From Pseudoduganella namucuonensis (GTDB lineage Bacteria > Pseudomonadota > Gammaproteobacteria > Burkholderiales > Burkholderiaceae_D): a DNA stretch of 64,000 bases. The position numbers and the translations under genes are program-made. Positions 26,400 through 35,858 of this stretch are shown piece after piece (position 1 is the stretch's first letter; each line of letters starts with the position of its first letter). A model generated the notes under the pieces. It had not been told where the DNA came from, ran no database searches, and saw only the letters and a program-made list of their open reading frames with translations. The stretch spans positions 183,500-247,499 of the forward strand of contig NZ_FPBO01000008.1 in the NCBI RefSeq assembly GCF_900116645.1, given 5' to 3'.

Positions 26400-28739
26400 A
26401 TGGCGGGTCGGTTGAGGGTGGCGGGGGCGGGGGCGGGGTTGGCGCTGTGGGCGGCGCTGTCGCCGTTGTCGGCGGCGGCGCAGGGACTGGTGCGCGTGGC
26501 GGCGGAGGCGCCGGTCCTCGTCGCGGGGATGGAGGCGACGGCGGATGGCTACGTCGAGAGCCGCTTGCGACCGCTGCGCGAGGGGGCGGGGGAGGGGCGT
26601 TTGTATGTCGTGGGGCGGCATCGGGACGCGGGCAACTGGTATGGCGCGGGCTTGGGCTTCAATCCGGCCACCGGCCGCATGCAGGTGGAGATCGTGCGCA
26701 TGCGCGACGGCGCGCTGACGCGGCTGAAGCAGTTCGGCCGCGAGGCGGCGGCGGACGACCGCTTTTACACGGTGCGGCTGGAGTTGAACGGGACCACGCT
26801 GGCCGTGTACCTGAACGGCGAACGCATCACCAGTGTCGCGGACACCACCCTGCCGCGGCTGCCGGGCGGCTACGGCCTGTACGCCAGCGGCGCGGCGTTC
26901 GATGCCAGCGCTCCGGTGACCGGGGACGCGGCGCTCAAACCCGCGCGGCTGGCGCTGGCCCGCGCCCCGCAGCGCGTGCACTTGCAGGCCGGGGAAGCCG
27001 CGCCGCGGCTGCCGGTCAGCGCGTTCGGCGCCTTCAGGGCGGCTGACCCGTCGGCGGGGCCTGGCGTGGCCACCGCGGCGAACGCCCCGGCCGGCGGCGC
27101 GCCCTTCGTCTTCACCGCACGTGCCGCCGATCCGGCCCTGCTGCGGGCGGAGGCCGATGGCGGCCACGTGACGCTGTTTCCACTCGCCGCGGGCGCGACG
27201 TCGCTGACGCTGGCCAGCGTCGAGGATCCGAACGTGTTCTCCGTGGTGGACGTGGTCATCGGCGAACGCGCCCCCGCGCGCGCCGCCGGCTACAAGCTGG
27301 CCGGCGCCGTGACACCCGCCATCGGCGAGCGCGACGTCCCGTACGACACGCCCCTGCGCCTGCGCTTCGACCAGCCGCCCACGCTGGGCCGGGGCGGCGC
27401 CATCCGCGTGCTGCGCAAGCGCGACGGCGCCCTGGTCGACACCATACGCACGGCCGGCGAGTACGACCTGCTGGGCTACGAGGGCCAGGAATACCGCCGC
27501 GCGGTGCGCCGGCAGCCGGTGGTCATGGAAGGCCGCACGGTCGTCATCCACCCGCACAGCGCGCGCCTGCGGCCGGGCGAGGAATACCTGGTGACGGTGG
27601 ACGACGGCGTGTTCGCCGGCACGCTGGAAGGCCAGCCTTTCACCGGCGTCGCCGCGACCGCGGGCTGGACCTTCCGCACCCGCGCCGCCGTCCCCCGCGG
27701 CGCGCGCCTCACGGTGGACGACGACGGTGCCGCCGACTTCCGCACCGTGCAGGGCGCCCTGAACCACGCCATGCGGCACGTGAAGCGCGCCACGCCGGTG
27801 ACCATCGCCATCCGCGACGGCCGCTACCGGGAACTGCTGTTCCTGCGCGGGAAGGACCGCGTGACGCTGCGCGGCCAGAGCCGGGACGGCGTGGTGATCG
27901 ACGCCGTCAACGCCGACGGCCTGAATCCCGGCTCGGGCGCATCCCAGGCCGCCGGCTCGCCCGGCATCGGCGGCGGCCGCGCGATCTTCCTGGTCGAGGA
28001 CGCTGACCTGCTGACGCTGGACACGCTCACCATTCGCAACAGCGCGCTGCGCGCCTCGCCGGCCGGCGGCCAGGCCGAGGCCCTGTTCTTCGCCAGCGAG
28101 GGCCGGCTGATCGCGAAGAACGCCAGCTTCTTCAGCGAGCAGGACACGATCCAGGTGCGTGGCTACTCCTGGTTCTACCGCACGCTCATCGCCGGCAATG
28201 TGGACTTCGTGTGGGGCAACAACCGCGCCGCGCTGTTCGAGGACGGCGAGCTGCGCACGGTGGGCGACAGCGCCAACGGCAAGGGCGGCGGCTACCTGGT
28301 GCAGGCCAGGACGCTGGCCGCGAATGACAAGGGTTTCGTCTTCCTCAACAGCCGATTGACCCACGGCCCCGGGCCGACCGGCAACGACGTGCCGGCGGGC
28401 GCCACCTGGCTGGCGCGCAGCCCGGGCTATGAAACCAGTTGGGACCACGTGTCCTTCATCAATTGCCGCATGGGTCCGCACATCGCGCCCGCCGGGTGGG
28501 CCGGCAAGGGCGTCGCCAGGCAGCCGGCGCCCAATCCCGCCGTGGGCAGCGCCGGCGCCGGCTGGCGCGAACACGGCAGCATGGACCTGGCCGGACGCCC
28601 GCTGGACCTGGGCGCGCGCGAGCACGTGCGGCTGTTGACGGCGGAGGAGGCGCGCGCGCAATTCGGCGGCCGCGCGCTGATCTTCGCCGGCTACGGCGAT
28701 GGACGGGGCTGGCGGCCGACGCCGCGGCGCGCAGAGTAG
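26400..28739 (+). CDS. Pectinesterase (CE8) with N-terminal accessory domains
   Basis: 779 residues with a signal peptide. It removes methyl groups from pectin, preparing it for GH28 and PL1 enzymes. The N-terminal half looks like a laminin-G/concanavalin-like domain (about 30-170) and an Ig-like SbsA/Big_5-type domain (VTPAIGERDVPYDTPLRLRF, about 300-430). The CE8 beta-helix starts near ADFRTVQGALNHAM (about 445). Catalytic blocks: QAEALF (about 560), SEQDTIQVRG with the acid/base Asp (about 580), GNVDFVWGN with the nucleophile Asp (about 600) and WLARSPG with the Arg of the usual LGRPW (about 669). Strong GGGAAGGGAGAGGA ribosome site. It is divergent from the pectin operon and shares its operator motif. 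Confidence 0.87.
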   Translation: MAGRLRVAGAGAGLALWAALSPLSAAAQGLVRVAAEAPVLVAGMEATADGYVESRLRPLREGAGEGRLYVVGRHRDAGNWYGAGLGFNPATGRMQVEIVRMRDGALTRLKQFGREAAADDRFYTVRLELNGTTLAVYLNGERITSVADTTLPRLPGGYGLYASGAAFDASAPVTGDAALKPARLALARAPQRVHLQAGEAAPRLPVSAFGAFRAADPSAGPGVATAANAPAGGAPFVFTARAADPALLRAEADGGHVTLFPLAAGATSLTLASVEDPNVFSVVDVVIGERAPARAAGYKLAGAVTPAIGERDVPYDTPLRLRFDQPPTLGRGGAIRVLRKRDGALVDTIRTAGEYDLLGYEGQEYRRAVRRQPVVMEGRTVVIHPHSARLRPGEEYLVTVDDGVFAGTLEGQPFTGVAATAGWTFRTRAAVPRGARLTVDDDGAADFRTVQGALNHAMRHVKRATPVTIAIRDGRYRELLFLRGKDRVTLRGQSRDGVVIDAVNADGLNPGSGASQAAGSPGIGGGRAIFLVEDADLLTLDTLTIRNSALRASPAGGQAEALFFASEGRLIAKNASFFSEQDTIQVRGYSWFYRTLIAGNVDFVWGNNRAALFEDGELRTVGDSANGKGGGYLVQARTLAANDKGFVFLNSRLTHGPGPTGNDVPAGATWLARSPGYETSWDHVSFINCRMGPHIAPAGWAGKGVARQPAPNPAVGSAGAGWREHGSMDLAGRPLDLGAREHVRLLTAEEARAQFGGRALIFAGYGDGRGWRPTPRRAE

Positions 28740-28752
28740 GAAACCCCGGCGC

Positions 28753-29895
28753 CTAGCGCGCCGCCGGCACCGGCAGGCTGATGGTGAAGGTCGTGCCTTC
28801 GCCGGCGATGGATTCCACCGCGATCATGCCGCCGTGGGCGTGCACGATTTCGCGGGCGATGTACAGCCCGATGCCCAGATTGGTGCTGTGGATCTCCTGT
28901 CCCGGTTCGGTGGCGGCGAAGCGCATGAAGGGTTCGAAGACGCGGATCAGCTGCCCGGGCTCCAGGATCGGACCGTTGTTGTGGATGGCGATGCGGACGT
29001 GGGCCGCGTCGCGCTGCACGACGACGCCGACCGGCGCGTCCGCCGCGCCGTACTGCAGCGCATTGCCGATGAGGTTGGACATCACCTGCGCCATGCGGCC
29101 GTTGTCGAACAGCAGTTCGATGGCGCCGGGGCCGGTCAGTTCGATGGCGCGGTCCGGATGGGATATCTGCAGCTCGGCCACCACGTTGCGGCACACCTCC
29201 ATGAAGTTGCCGCCGCTCAAGCGGACCGGTATGCCGGTGCCCTGGTGGGTGCGGGTGAAATCGATCAGGTCGTTGATGAGCTTGCTCATGCGCTGGCCGG
29301 AGGTGTACATGCGGGTGGACACCAGCATGTACTTCGGCGACAGGTCGCTGGCGCCCATCATGAAGCTGGCGCCGCTGATGATGGCGCCCAGCGGATTGCG
29401 CAGGTCGTGGCCGAGGATGGCCAGGAACATGTTCTGCGACTGCTTGACCATGCGCGCGTAGCGCGCCACCGATTCGGCCAGGGCCTGGTCGATGGCCTCG
29501 TTGAAGCGTGTGCACTCATGCAGGTCGGACGGCGCGCGTTCGGTGGCGTCGGTCCATAGCCGCAGCACGCTGGCGCGCAGCGCCCGGTATTCGGACACCA
29601 GCTGTTCCACCGTGTAACCCGACAGCAGGCGCGCCTCGGCGTGGGTTTCCGCCGCCGTCGGGCCGCGTTTGGTCCCGCCCTGGCCCTGCGCCTTCAGCGA
29701 CTGTTGCTCCTCCGTTTGCGATTGCCTCAGGTCGTGCGCGACGGTCAGCAGCATTTCCCGCGCATGATCGCGCAGCGCGTCGTCGTCCATGGTCAAGGCC
29801 GGCGGTTCTATCGTCCTGGCGAAGCTTTCCCATTCCATGAGGATGGGTTCCAGATTGGCGAGGATGAATTCGCCGAGGGTGGATGGGTTGCTCAT
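28753..29895 (-). CDS. Sensor histidine kinase with RsbRD-type N-terminal domain
   Basis: 380 residues, no membrane segment, so cytoplasmic. The first 160 residues resemble the RsbT co-antagonist (RsbRD) N-terminal domain found before some kinases: LGEFILANLEPILMEWESFA at the start and LLSGYTVEQLVSEYRALRAS further on. The kinase core keeps the H box LGHDLRNPLG (phosphorylated His near 180), the N box NLIGNALQYGA, HNNGPI, GIGLYIARE and GEGTTFTISLP. I placed the start at 29895 because AGAGGAG precedes it; an earlier in-frame start would read through the cold-shock gene's terminator. No response regulator is adjacent, so its partner is unknown. Confidence 0.85.
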   Translation of the reverse strand: MSNPSTLGEFILANLEPILMEWESFARTIEPPALTMDDDALRDHAREMLLTVAHDLRQSQTEEQQSLKAQGQGGTKRGPTAAETHAEARLLSGYTVEQLVSEYRALRASVLRLWTDATERAPSDLHECTRFNEAIDQALAESVARYARMVKQSQNMFLAILGHDLRNPLGAIISGASFMMGASDLSPKYMLVSTRMYTSGQRMSKLINDLIDFTRTHQGTGIPVRLSGGNFMEVCRNVVAELQISHPDRAIELTGPGAIELLFDNGRMAQVMSNLIGNALQYGAADAPVGVVVQRDAAHVRIAIHNNGPILEPGQLIRVFEPFMRFAATEPGQEIHSTNLGIGLYIAREIVHAHGGMIAVESIAGEGTTFTISLPVPAAR

Positions 29896-29910
29896 GCCTG
29901 CTCCTCTGGG

Positions 29911-29939
29911 GTAAAAAAAAAGCCCGCCGAGGCGAGCTT
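29911..29939 (-). terminator. Intrinsic terminator of the cold-shock gene
   Basis: On the minus strand AAGCTCGCC and GGCGGGCTT form a nine-base-pair stem (one G-U) with a two-base loop, followed by eight or more T residues. It lies 24 bases beyond the csp stop. A nearly identical hairpin occurs at 38002-38029. Confidence 0.85.
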
Positions 29940-29962
29940 CTACCACCCGGCGTGCCGGGTGC

Positions 29963-30175
29963 TTATTTGATGGGACGGATGTTGCTGGCTTTTTCGCCTT
30001 TGGGACCCATGCCGCGTTCGAAGGAAACGCGCTGGTTTTCGGCCAGGCTCTTGAAGCCTTCAGCCTGCACGTCGCCGAAGTGCGCGAACAGATCCTTGCC
30101 GCCGTCGTCCGGCGTGATGAAGCCGAAGCCTTTGGCGTCGTTGAACCATTTAACCGTGCCGTTTTGAGTCGTCAT
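29963..30175 (-). CDS. Cold-shock domain protein (CspA family)
   Basis: 70 residues forming a single cold-shock domain, an RNA/DNA-binding beta-barrel that melts secondary structure in mRNA. RNP1 is KGFGFITP and RNP2 is [20 protein letters not shown] at the start and KGEKASNI near the end are standard. Length is normal for the family. The gene is followed by a clear terminator and is monocistronic. A long upstream gap fits the structured 5' leader usual for csp genes, but I cannot prove the leader from sequence. Which paralogue it is cannot be decided, so no symbol is given. Confidence 0.95.
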   Translation of the reverse strand: MTTQNGTVKWFNDAKGFGFITPDDGGKDLFAHFGDVQAEGFKSLAENQRVSFERGMGPKGEKASNIRPIK

Positions 30176-30490
30176 TTGTTTTTTCCTTAAAAATAAAGGG
30201 CGGTATGCCCGAAAGGCACTACAGGCAAGAAAGACGAAACCGCAGGATATTCAGACAGGAAGCGCTCGAGGTGAGCGATACAGGAGAGAGGCCAACAATA
30301 ACTTCAGCTTGATGAAGTGCAGTACCCAATATACAGCAGTGCGCCCCATTCACCTAGCATTACTTTGCTGCGGTGCGGTAGTGCCTGAAGGTATGTTAGA
30401 TAACAAACAGACGGCGGCGTCGAGTGCTGCCATGGTGTCCTGGATGTCAACTGACATCCCCGCCACGTTGTACCAATCCCAGGAAAAATC
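30176..30490. promoter_or_regulatory. Divergent intergenic region between csp and phasin genes
   Basis: 315 bases without a gene. The left part, AT-rich near 30180-30200, presumably contains the csp 5' leader and promoter. Near the phasin start, GGATGTCA (30442-30449) and TGACATCC (30452-30459) form a perfect eight-base inverted repeat with a two-base spacer, a candidate operator about 32 bases before the phasin ATG. I could not identify convincing -35/-10 pairs. Confidence 0.45.
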
Positions 30491-30967
30491 ATGTACCCAA
30501 ACGCAACCGAAAATACGGACGCGCGCTCCGCGTTCGCCAGCCTGCAGCTTAACGCCTTCAATTGGTTTGGTAGTCTCGCCGTGGACAGCATGGAGAAGAT
30601 TGTCACCCTCAACATCGCCACCGCCAAGGCGGCCACCGAGAACTTCCAGCGCCTGATGCACTCGGTGCTGCTGGCCAGGAGTTCGGCCGACCTGGTGGAG
30701 TTGGGCGCCAAGCAGCGCGAGTCCAACGCGGAAGCCACCCAGGCCTACGGCTCGGAACTGAGCGCCATCCTGACGAACGCGAAAGACGACTTCAGCGCGA
30801 AGCAGCGGGACACCACGGAACAGTTCGGCGATGCGGCGCAGGCGCTGGGCGAGGATGCGCGGGCGGTGGTGGACCAGAATGTCGCCGACTACAAGAAGGG
30901 TGTCAGCAAGTCCCGGCAGGTCATGGAAGACGAGGGCGGCATCCCGGGAACCACACCCAAGGCCTGA
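30491..30967 (+). CDS. Phasin family protein
   Basis: 158 residues, cytoplasmic and almost wholly helical. Phasins coat polyhydroxyalkanoate granules and control their size and number. The start FASLQLNAFNWFGSLAVDSMEKIVTLN, split here across residues 15-41, and the following NIATAKAATENFQRLM are typical of the phasin (PF09361-type) domain, as is the Ala/Gln/Glu-rich amphipathic remainder. An AGGA ribosome site precedes the ATG. No PHA synthase genes are in the window; phasin genes are often scattered. The inverted repeat just upstream may bind its regulator. Confidence 0.85.
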   Translation: MYPNATENTDARSAFASLQLNAFNWFGSLAVDSMEKIVTLNIATAKAATENFQRLMHSVLLARSSADLVELGAKQRESNAEATQAYGSELSAILTNAKDDFSAKQRDTTEQFGDAAQALGEDARAVVDQNVADYKKGVSKSRQVMEDEGGIPGTTPKA

Positions 30968-31004
30968 CGGCGGCGCGCGCCGCGCGCACGCCCCGGCGTG
31001 GCGC

Positions 31005-32660
31005 CTAGCGGCCTGTTCCCAGCCGCGGCGCGCCAGTGTCGCGGGCGGACCGCGGCCGCGCCTGCCGTTGCGGCTGCCGCGGGGCGCCGCCGTCGCCGCC
31101 TTCCAGCCGGAACACGCCCACCGCCCGCATCAGCGCGGCGGCCTGCTTCTGCATGCTTTCCGCCGCCGCCGCCGCCTGTTCCACCAGCGCGGCGTTTTGC
31201 TGGGTGACCGCGTCCATCTGCGTGATGGCCTGGTTGACCTGCGCGATGCCGGCGCTCTGCTCGTTGCTGGCCGAGCTGATCTCGCCGACGATCTCGGTCA
31301 CCTTGCGCACGCTGGCGACCACCTCGTCCATCGTGCTGCCCGCTTCCGCCACCAGCTTGTTGCCGGCCTCGACGGTGTCGACCGAGGTGCCGATCAGCGT
31401 CTTGATTTCCTTGGCCGCCGCCGCGCTGCGCTGGGCCAGGTTGCGCACCTCGGACGCCACCACCGCGAAGCCGCGGCCCTGTTCGCCCGCGCGCGCCGCC
31501 TCCACCGCCGCGTTCAGCGCCAGGATGTTGGTCTGGAAGGCGATGCCGTCGATGACGGAAATGATGTCGACGATCTTGCGCGAGGAGTCGTTGATCGAGG
31601 CCATCGTGTCGACCACCTGCGACACCACGGCGCCGCCCTTGCGCGCCACGTTGGAGGCGGACTCGGCGAGCGCGTTGGCCTGGCGCGCGTTCTCGGCGTT
31701 CTGCTTGACCGTGCTGGTCAGTTCCTCCATCGACGCGGCGGTCTGCTCCAGCGAACTGGCCTGGCTCTCGGTGCGGGCCGACAGGTCGGCGTTGCCGGCC
31801 GCGATCTCGCCGGACGCGGTGGCGATGGTGTCGGTCGCCATGCGGACCTCGGTGACGATCTTGGCCAGGTCGTCGCGCATGGCCTTGATACCGTTGAGCA
31901 TGCTGGCGCCGTCGTCGCGCTTGAGGTCGATGGCCACGCTCAGGTCGCCGCCGGCGATGCTGCGCGCGATGCCGGAGGCGTAGTCCGGCTCGCCGCCCAG
32001 CTGCTTGAGGAGGCTGCGCGAGATCAGCACGCCGATCGCCAGCAGCAGGCCGGCCAGCAGCACCGCGGCCAGCGAGAATTCGATGGTGCGCGCGCGGATC
32101 GCCGCGTCGACGGTGTCGACGTACACGCCGGAGCCGATCAGCCAGCCCCAGGGCTCGAAGCCCTTCACGTACGACACCTTCTTCACCGGTGTGTCGCTGC
32201 CCGGCTTGGGCCACATGTATTCGACCGAGCCGCCGCCCTTGGCCTTGACCACGTTGACGAATTCGACGAACAGCTGCTTGCCGGTCGGGTCCTTGTTGCC
32301 GGAGAGGTCCTTGCCGTCGAGCTCGGGTTTGATCGGATGCATCACCATCTTCGGCTGCATGTCGTTGAGCCAGAAGTACTCGGTGCCGGCGTAGCGCAGG
32401 CCCTTGATGGTGTCCTTGGCCTGCTTCTGGGCCTCGGCCCGCGGCATCAGGCCGGCCTTTTCCTGGTTGTGGAAATGCACCAGGATGCCGTGCGCGGCCT
32501 CCACCGTTTGCTGCACATTGCTTTTCCGTTCCTCCAGGATCAGCGTGCGCTCGGACACCAGGAATATCGCCGTGAGCAGGACGATGCCCACGATGGCGCT
32601 GATGTTCAGGACGGCCAGTTTCCTGGCGATGCTCATGGACTGCCAAAACGTCGGGTTCAT
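31005..32660 (-). CDS. Methyl-accepting chemotaxis protein with Cache sensor
   Basis: 551 residues. A membrane segment at about 15-38 is followed by a periplasmic single-Cache-2-type domain (about 45-185) with [20 protein letters not shown] and [16 protein letters not shown], folds that usually bind small organic acids or amines. A second membrane segment lies near 190-212, then a HAMP-like part ([20 protein letters not shown]) and the signalling coiled coil with the intact tip [20 protein letters not shown] and [17 protein letters not shown]. The C-terminus is a basic, Pro/Arg-rich tail. It forms a single-gene unit. The signalling domain is close in sequence to that of the receptor at 16.8 kb, but the sensor differs. 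Confidence 0.92.
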   Translation of the reverse strand: MNPTFWQSMSIARKLAVLNISAIVGIVLLTAIFLVSERTLILEERKSNVQQTVEAAHGILVHFHNQEKAGLMPRAEAQKQAKDTIKGLRYAGTEYFWLNDMQPKMVMHPIKPELDGKDLSGNKDPTGKQLFVEFVNVVKAKGGGSVEYMWPKPGSDTPVKKVSYVKGFEPWGWLIGSGVYVDTVDAAIRARTIEFSLAAVLLAGLLLAIGVLISRSLLKQLGGEPDYASGIARSIAGGDLSVAIDLKRDDGASMLNGIKAMRDDLAKIVTEVRMATDTIATASGEIAAGNADLSARTESQASSLEQTAASMEELTSTVKQNAENARQANALAESASNVARKGGAVVSQVVDTMASINDSSRKIVDIISVIDGIAFQTNILALNAAVEAARAGEQGRGFAVVASEVRNLAQRSAAAAKEIKTLIGTSVDTVEAGNKLVAEAGSTMDEVVASVRKVTEIVGEISSASNEQSAGIAQVNQAITQMDAVTQQNAALVEQAAAAAESMQKQAAALMRAVGVFRLEGGDGGAPRQPQRQARPRSARDTGAPRLGTGR

Positions 32661-32816
32661 GCACTCTCTCCCTTGCTATTCTTTTATATGGCGCGGGCCC
32701 GCCGGGGCGGGCCGCAAATCCAGAATCGCACGCGGGTTGATGCAAGTCAAGACGTCCGGGCTTGGAAGGGCGGCCGCTGTCTCATTGAGGAACGGGGGCC
32801 GCCGGGGCGGGGTGGC

Positions 32817-33695
32817 TCAGAGTTTCACTTTGAGGCCCAGCGCCAGTTCCGTCCTGCCGATGTAGGCCCGGCCGGCGAGCAGGTCAGCCCCGATGCTGCG
32901 CGCCAGGCTGAAGGTGGGCACGAACTTGCCGGCGTTGTTGAACTCCAGCCCCAGGGACGCGGCGTACAGCTTGTGGTTGCCCTTGTCGCGGCCGCCGCTG
33001 GTCCAGCGGTCGTGCTGGTGCTGCGCCAGCAGGTGGAACACGGGGGCGATGCCGGTGGCGCCCACGCCGTCCGTGCCGGCCGGGTACAGCGTCCAGTCGG
33101 CGCGGGCCAGCAGGCCGGAGACGCGGCCGGAGGGGCTGGCGCCGCCGCCGCTGGCGTGGTCGGAATAGGCGCCGCCCTTCAGCTGCGTGTGATGGGTCCA
33201 GCCGGCGTCGCCGGCGGGCTGGTAGAACAGCTCGGCGGCGAGGACTTCCCTGTCCTTGGTCTTGTCATCGTAGCGGGTCGGGCCGCCGTCGTCCGCCAGT
33301 TGGGTGAGCGATTTGCCGAACTGCAGGACGCCGCTGTACTGGTAGGACACCACGGCGCCGGACGGTCCCGTGTCCACCACCCGGAAGTGGTAGGCCGACA
33401 GGCTGACGCCGCGGTCGTTCTGGCGGGTGTCGTCGCCGGTGTCCTTGTGCCAGTACACGCCGGCGCCGTACTGCAGCAGCCCGGGCGCCTCGCCCGGCAG
33501 CGGCCGCTTGCCCTTGATGGCCAGGTTCGCGTGCACGGTGGTGACGTCGCTGCCGTCGCCGCTGCGCACATGCGACAGCGTGGCCGGCTCGGCCCAGGGT
33601 TGCTCGGTGGGCGCCTTGTCGCCCGTCAGCACCACTTCGGCGAACGCGGGCGCGCACGCGAGCGCGCAGAGCAGGGGCAGGGTTTTCCGGATCAT
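32817..33695 (-). CDS. Secreted protein of unknown function, possible outer membrane barrel
   Basis: 292 residues with a signal peptide (LPLLCALACAPAFA). I do not recognise the family. The mature protein shows alternating hydrophobic segments such as LLQYGAGVYWHKD, GAVVSYQYSGVLQFG and RTELALGLKVKL at the end, which would suit an outer membrane beta-barrel, but the last residue is Leu, not the usual aromatic. The ATG overlaps the stop of the upstream small gene (ATGA), and the frame extends upstream only as a shadow of that gene, so I start here. The two genes are probably translated together. Confidence 0.6.
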   Translation of the reverse strand: MIRKTLPLLCALACAPAFAEVVLTGDKAPTEQPWAEPATLSHVRSGDGSDVTTVHANLAIKGKRPLPGEAPGLLQYGAGVYWHKDTGDDTRQNDRGVSLSAYHFRVVDTGPSGAVVSYQYSGVLQFGKSLTQLADDGGPTRYDDKTKDREVLAAELFYQPAGDAGWTHHTQLKGGAYSDHASGGGASPSGRVSGLLARADWTLYPAGTDGVGATGIAPVFHLLAQHQHDRWTSGGRDKGNHKLYAASLGLEFNNAGKFVPTFSLARSIGADLLAGRAYIGRTELALGLKVKL

Positions 33696-34003
33696 GGCTT
33701 GTCCTTTCCGGTCAGCGCGTACACGCAATCGGCCACGTCCTGGATGGACTCGCACTCGTCCTGGCCGCTGATCTTTTTCTTGATGCCGGTTTCCTTTTCC
33801 AGCCGCGTCTCCAGCCACAGCCACATGATCTTGACGCCGTTCTCGACCATCTGCAGCTCGATGAATTTCTTCGGCAGGATTTTGTCGAAGGTGCCGTATT
33901 TCAGGCTGAAGCGCTCGGGCGAGCCGCGGTCGGCGGAGTCGAAAATCAGCGCGTTGATCTTCACGTTGTTGTACTTGGGGTCCGTGCTTTCCATGCTTTC
34001 CAT
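33692..34003 (-). CDS. Small protein of unknown function, coupled to the downstream secreted protein
   Basis: About 103 residues from the ATG at 34003, chosen because GGAGAG lies six bases upstream; ATGs at 34015 and 33994 are possible. No signal peptide. Sequence features are NNVKINALIFDSADRGSP, SLKYGTFDKILPKKFIELQM and GVKIMWLWLETRLEKETG, a mix of beta and helix without a motif I know. The last codons hold ECESIQDVADCVYAL with two Cys. Its stop overlaps the start of the secreted protein gene. Function unknown; the pairing suggests a cytoplasmic partner or regulator of the secreted protein, which is inference only. Confidence 0.5.
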   Translation of the reverse strand: MESMESTDPKYNNVKINALIFDSADRGSPERFSLKYGTFDKILPKKFIELQMVENGVKIMWLWLETRLEKETGIKKKISGQDECESIQDVADCVYALTGKDKP

Positions 34004-34098
34004 GTCGCTCTCCATTGGGTTTTGGGTTGGTGATTGCATGGCAGGCAATATGGCACAAACGATCATGGCGAAGTCTATCGAATCCTCACGCCCGGGGC

Positions 34099-34136
34099 AA
34101 AAAAAGCCCCCCGCGGGGGCCGCCAGCGGGGGGCTT
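34099..34136 (-). terminator. Intrinsic terminator after the S8 protease gene
   Basis: Read on the minus strand, AAGCCCCCCGC and GCGGGGGGCTT form an 11-base-pair GC stem followed by seven T residues, 16 bases after the protease stop. Confidence 0.88.
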
Positions 34137-34151
34137 CACGGCGTCCGGGGC

Positions 34152-35720
34152 CTAGTTGGCGCAGCCCATGGCGCGGATGCGGTCGTAGGCCGCCTTGGCC
34201 TGCACCAGGCCGTAGCCGTAGTAGGCGTCGCGTCCCGCCGCGCCCAGGTCCTGCGCCGACTTGTCCAGCGTGGTGCGGATCTGGTCCGCCGTGCAGGCCG
34301 GGAAGTAGCTCCACACCAGCGCCGCCACGGCCGACACGTGCGGTGTGGCCATCGAGGTGCCGTTGTACAGCGCGTAGTTGGTGGCCTTGATGGCGATGGT
34401 GGCGCTCTGGCCCAGCTGGCCCTGCAGCGCCGCGCCCTCCGCGCCGGAGGCGGTCACGGAGGGGATGGCGGTGGCGGTGCCGCCCAGCGTGCCGCTGAAG
34501 CCCTCCGGCGCGTTGTTGTAGACCACCGCGCCCACGCCGCCGCTGGCCTGGCAGTTGGCGACCTTGACGCCGAAGGCGAGGGCGCCGCGCTTGATCAGGC
34601 ACACCTTGCCGGCCACCGAGGCGTCGATCTGGTCGCCCAGGCCGAACGGGGCCAGCGGCGCGGTGACCGTGGAGGCCGGCGAACCGTCCATGCCGCCCGG
34701 CGCGTAGCTGGTGGCGCCCACCTTGAGCGACGAGTCGCGGCCCGCGCCCATCGGCACGGTCGACAGCACCTGCACGCCGGGCGCGGCGATTTCCACCTTG
34801 GGCGTGAATTGCGAGAAGTCCGCGACCTTCTTGTTCTCGTCCAGCGCCGCCACCGACATCACGCTGGCGTAGCCGGCCGGGTAGGACTGGGCGTTGTTGC
34901 CGTCGTTGCCGGCGGCGGCGATGGACAGCACGCCGCGCTTGGCCAGGCCGTCGAAGGCGCGCTCCTCGGCGCGGCTCGGCACGTCGCCGCCCAGCGACAT
35001 GCTGATGATGTTGGCGCCGGCGGCGCCGCATTTGTTGGCCGCCGCGATCAGGGTCGAGGTGTAGGCCCATTCCTCGGGACCGAACACCTTGATGATGTGC
35101 AGTTTCAGCTGGCGGTTGGCGTTCACGCCCACCACGCCCACGCCGCCGTTGTTGACGGCCGCGATGGTGCCGGCCACGTGCGTGCCGTGGTGGTTCTCGT
35201 CGGTGTACCAGGGGCCGGTGCCGGGATTGGTGTGGCCGGTCGCCTGGTTGCCGGCCAGGTCCTCGTGGGCCAGGTCGATGCCGGAGTCGATGATGCAGAC
35301 GGTGCGGTTGCCGGCGTAGGTGTCCGGCAGCTGGTCCGCCTGCACCATGGCGATGCCGTAGGGCACCTGCTGGCCCGTCTGGTAGGGCGTGCCGGTGGAC
35401 GGCGCGCTGGTGGCGAACATCCTGCGCTTGGCGTCCTCCTCGACGAATTCGATGTGCGGGTTGTTGCGCAGGCCGTTCAGGGCCTTGGCCGGTATCTCGG
35501 CGGCCGCCGCGTCGATGTCGGCCAGGTCTTCCTTGATGCTGCCCTTGGCGGCGGCGATGGCCGCCTTGCCGTTTTGCTGCGCGCCTTTTTTGAAGGCGAC
35601 GATGACGCGTACATTGTCCGGCTGCGCGGCGGCGGCCACGCTGGCGCCCACCGCGGCGGCCATCAGGCCCATGACGAATACCGCGCCTGCTTTTGCATTC
35701 TTACTTTTGGCTATGAACAT
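34152..35720 (-). CDS. Secreted subtilisin-like serine protease (S8) with PA domain
   Basis: 522 residues with a signal peptide (AGAVFVMGLMAAAVGASVAAAA). A short inhibitor-I9-like propeptide follows (VRVIVAFKKGAQQNGKAAI to HIEFVEEDAKRR). The S8 catalytic triad is complete: Asp in CIIDSGID (about 144), His in HHGTHVAGTIA (about 180) and Ser in NGTSMATPHVSAV (about 456). Between His and Ser a protease-associated (PA) insert carries VCLIKRGALAFGVKVANCQ and GVGAVVYNN. It should act outside the cell or in the periplasm to degrade protein. Four Cys in CNQ/CAN-like positions may form disulfides. A good promoter lies upstream and a strong terminator downstream. Confidence 0.92.
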   Translation of the reverse strand: MFIAKSKNAKAGAVFVMGLMAAAVGASVAAAAQPDNVRVIVAFKKGAQQNGKAAIAAAKGSIKEDLADIDAAAAEIPAKALNGLRNNPHIEFVEEDAKRRMFATSAPSTGTPYQTGQQVPYGIAMVQADQLPDTYAGNRTVCIIDSGIDLAHEDLAGNQATGHTNPGTGPWYTDENHHGTHVAGTIAAVNNGGVGVVGVNANRQLKLHIIKVFGPEEWAYTSTLIAAANKCGAAGANIISMSLGGDVPSRAEERAFDGLAKRGVLSIAAAGNDGNNAQSYPAGYASVMSVAALDENKKVADFSQFTPKVEIAAPGVQVLSTVPMGAGRDSSLKVGATSYAPGGMDGSPASTVTAPLAPFGLGDQIDASVAGKVCLIKRGALAFGVKVANCQASGGVGAVVYNNAPEGFSGTLGGTATAIPSVTASGAEGAALQGQLGQSATIAIKATNYALYNGTSMATPHVSAVAALVWSYFPACTADQIRTTLDKSAQDLGAAGRDAYYGYGLVQAKAAYDRIRAMGCAN

Positions 35721-35781
35721 GCTGTTGTCCTATCGGCTGTAAGGATTGATGAAGCCGTCCGCTTGTGGCGGGCGAAAGCCG

Positions 35782-35810
35782 ATGTTAGGGAGCTTGTATC
35801 AAAGGGTCAA
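35782..35810 (-). promoter_or_regulatory. Sigma-70-like promoter of the S8 protease gene
   Basis: On the minus strand TTGACC (35810-35805) and TAACAT (35787-35782) are separated by exactly 17 bases and lie about 60 bases upstream of the protease ATG. Confidence 0.6.
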
Positions 35811-35858
35811 CGTTGATGTTCAGCAATTTCAATATAAAAACAACAATGCGGTGATCGC

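Noticed and set aside
29896..29946. Extended start of the histidine kinase
   Set aside because: It would translate through the terminator of the cold-shock gene and has no ribosome site, whereas AGAGGAG precedes 29895.
30304..30738. Minus-strand frame opposite the phasin gene
   Set aside because: No ribosome site or recognisable domain; the phasin on the other strand explains the coding potential.
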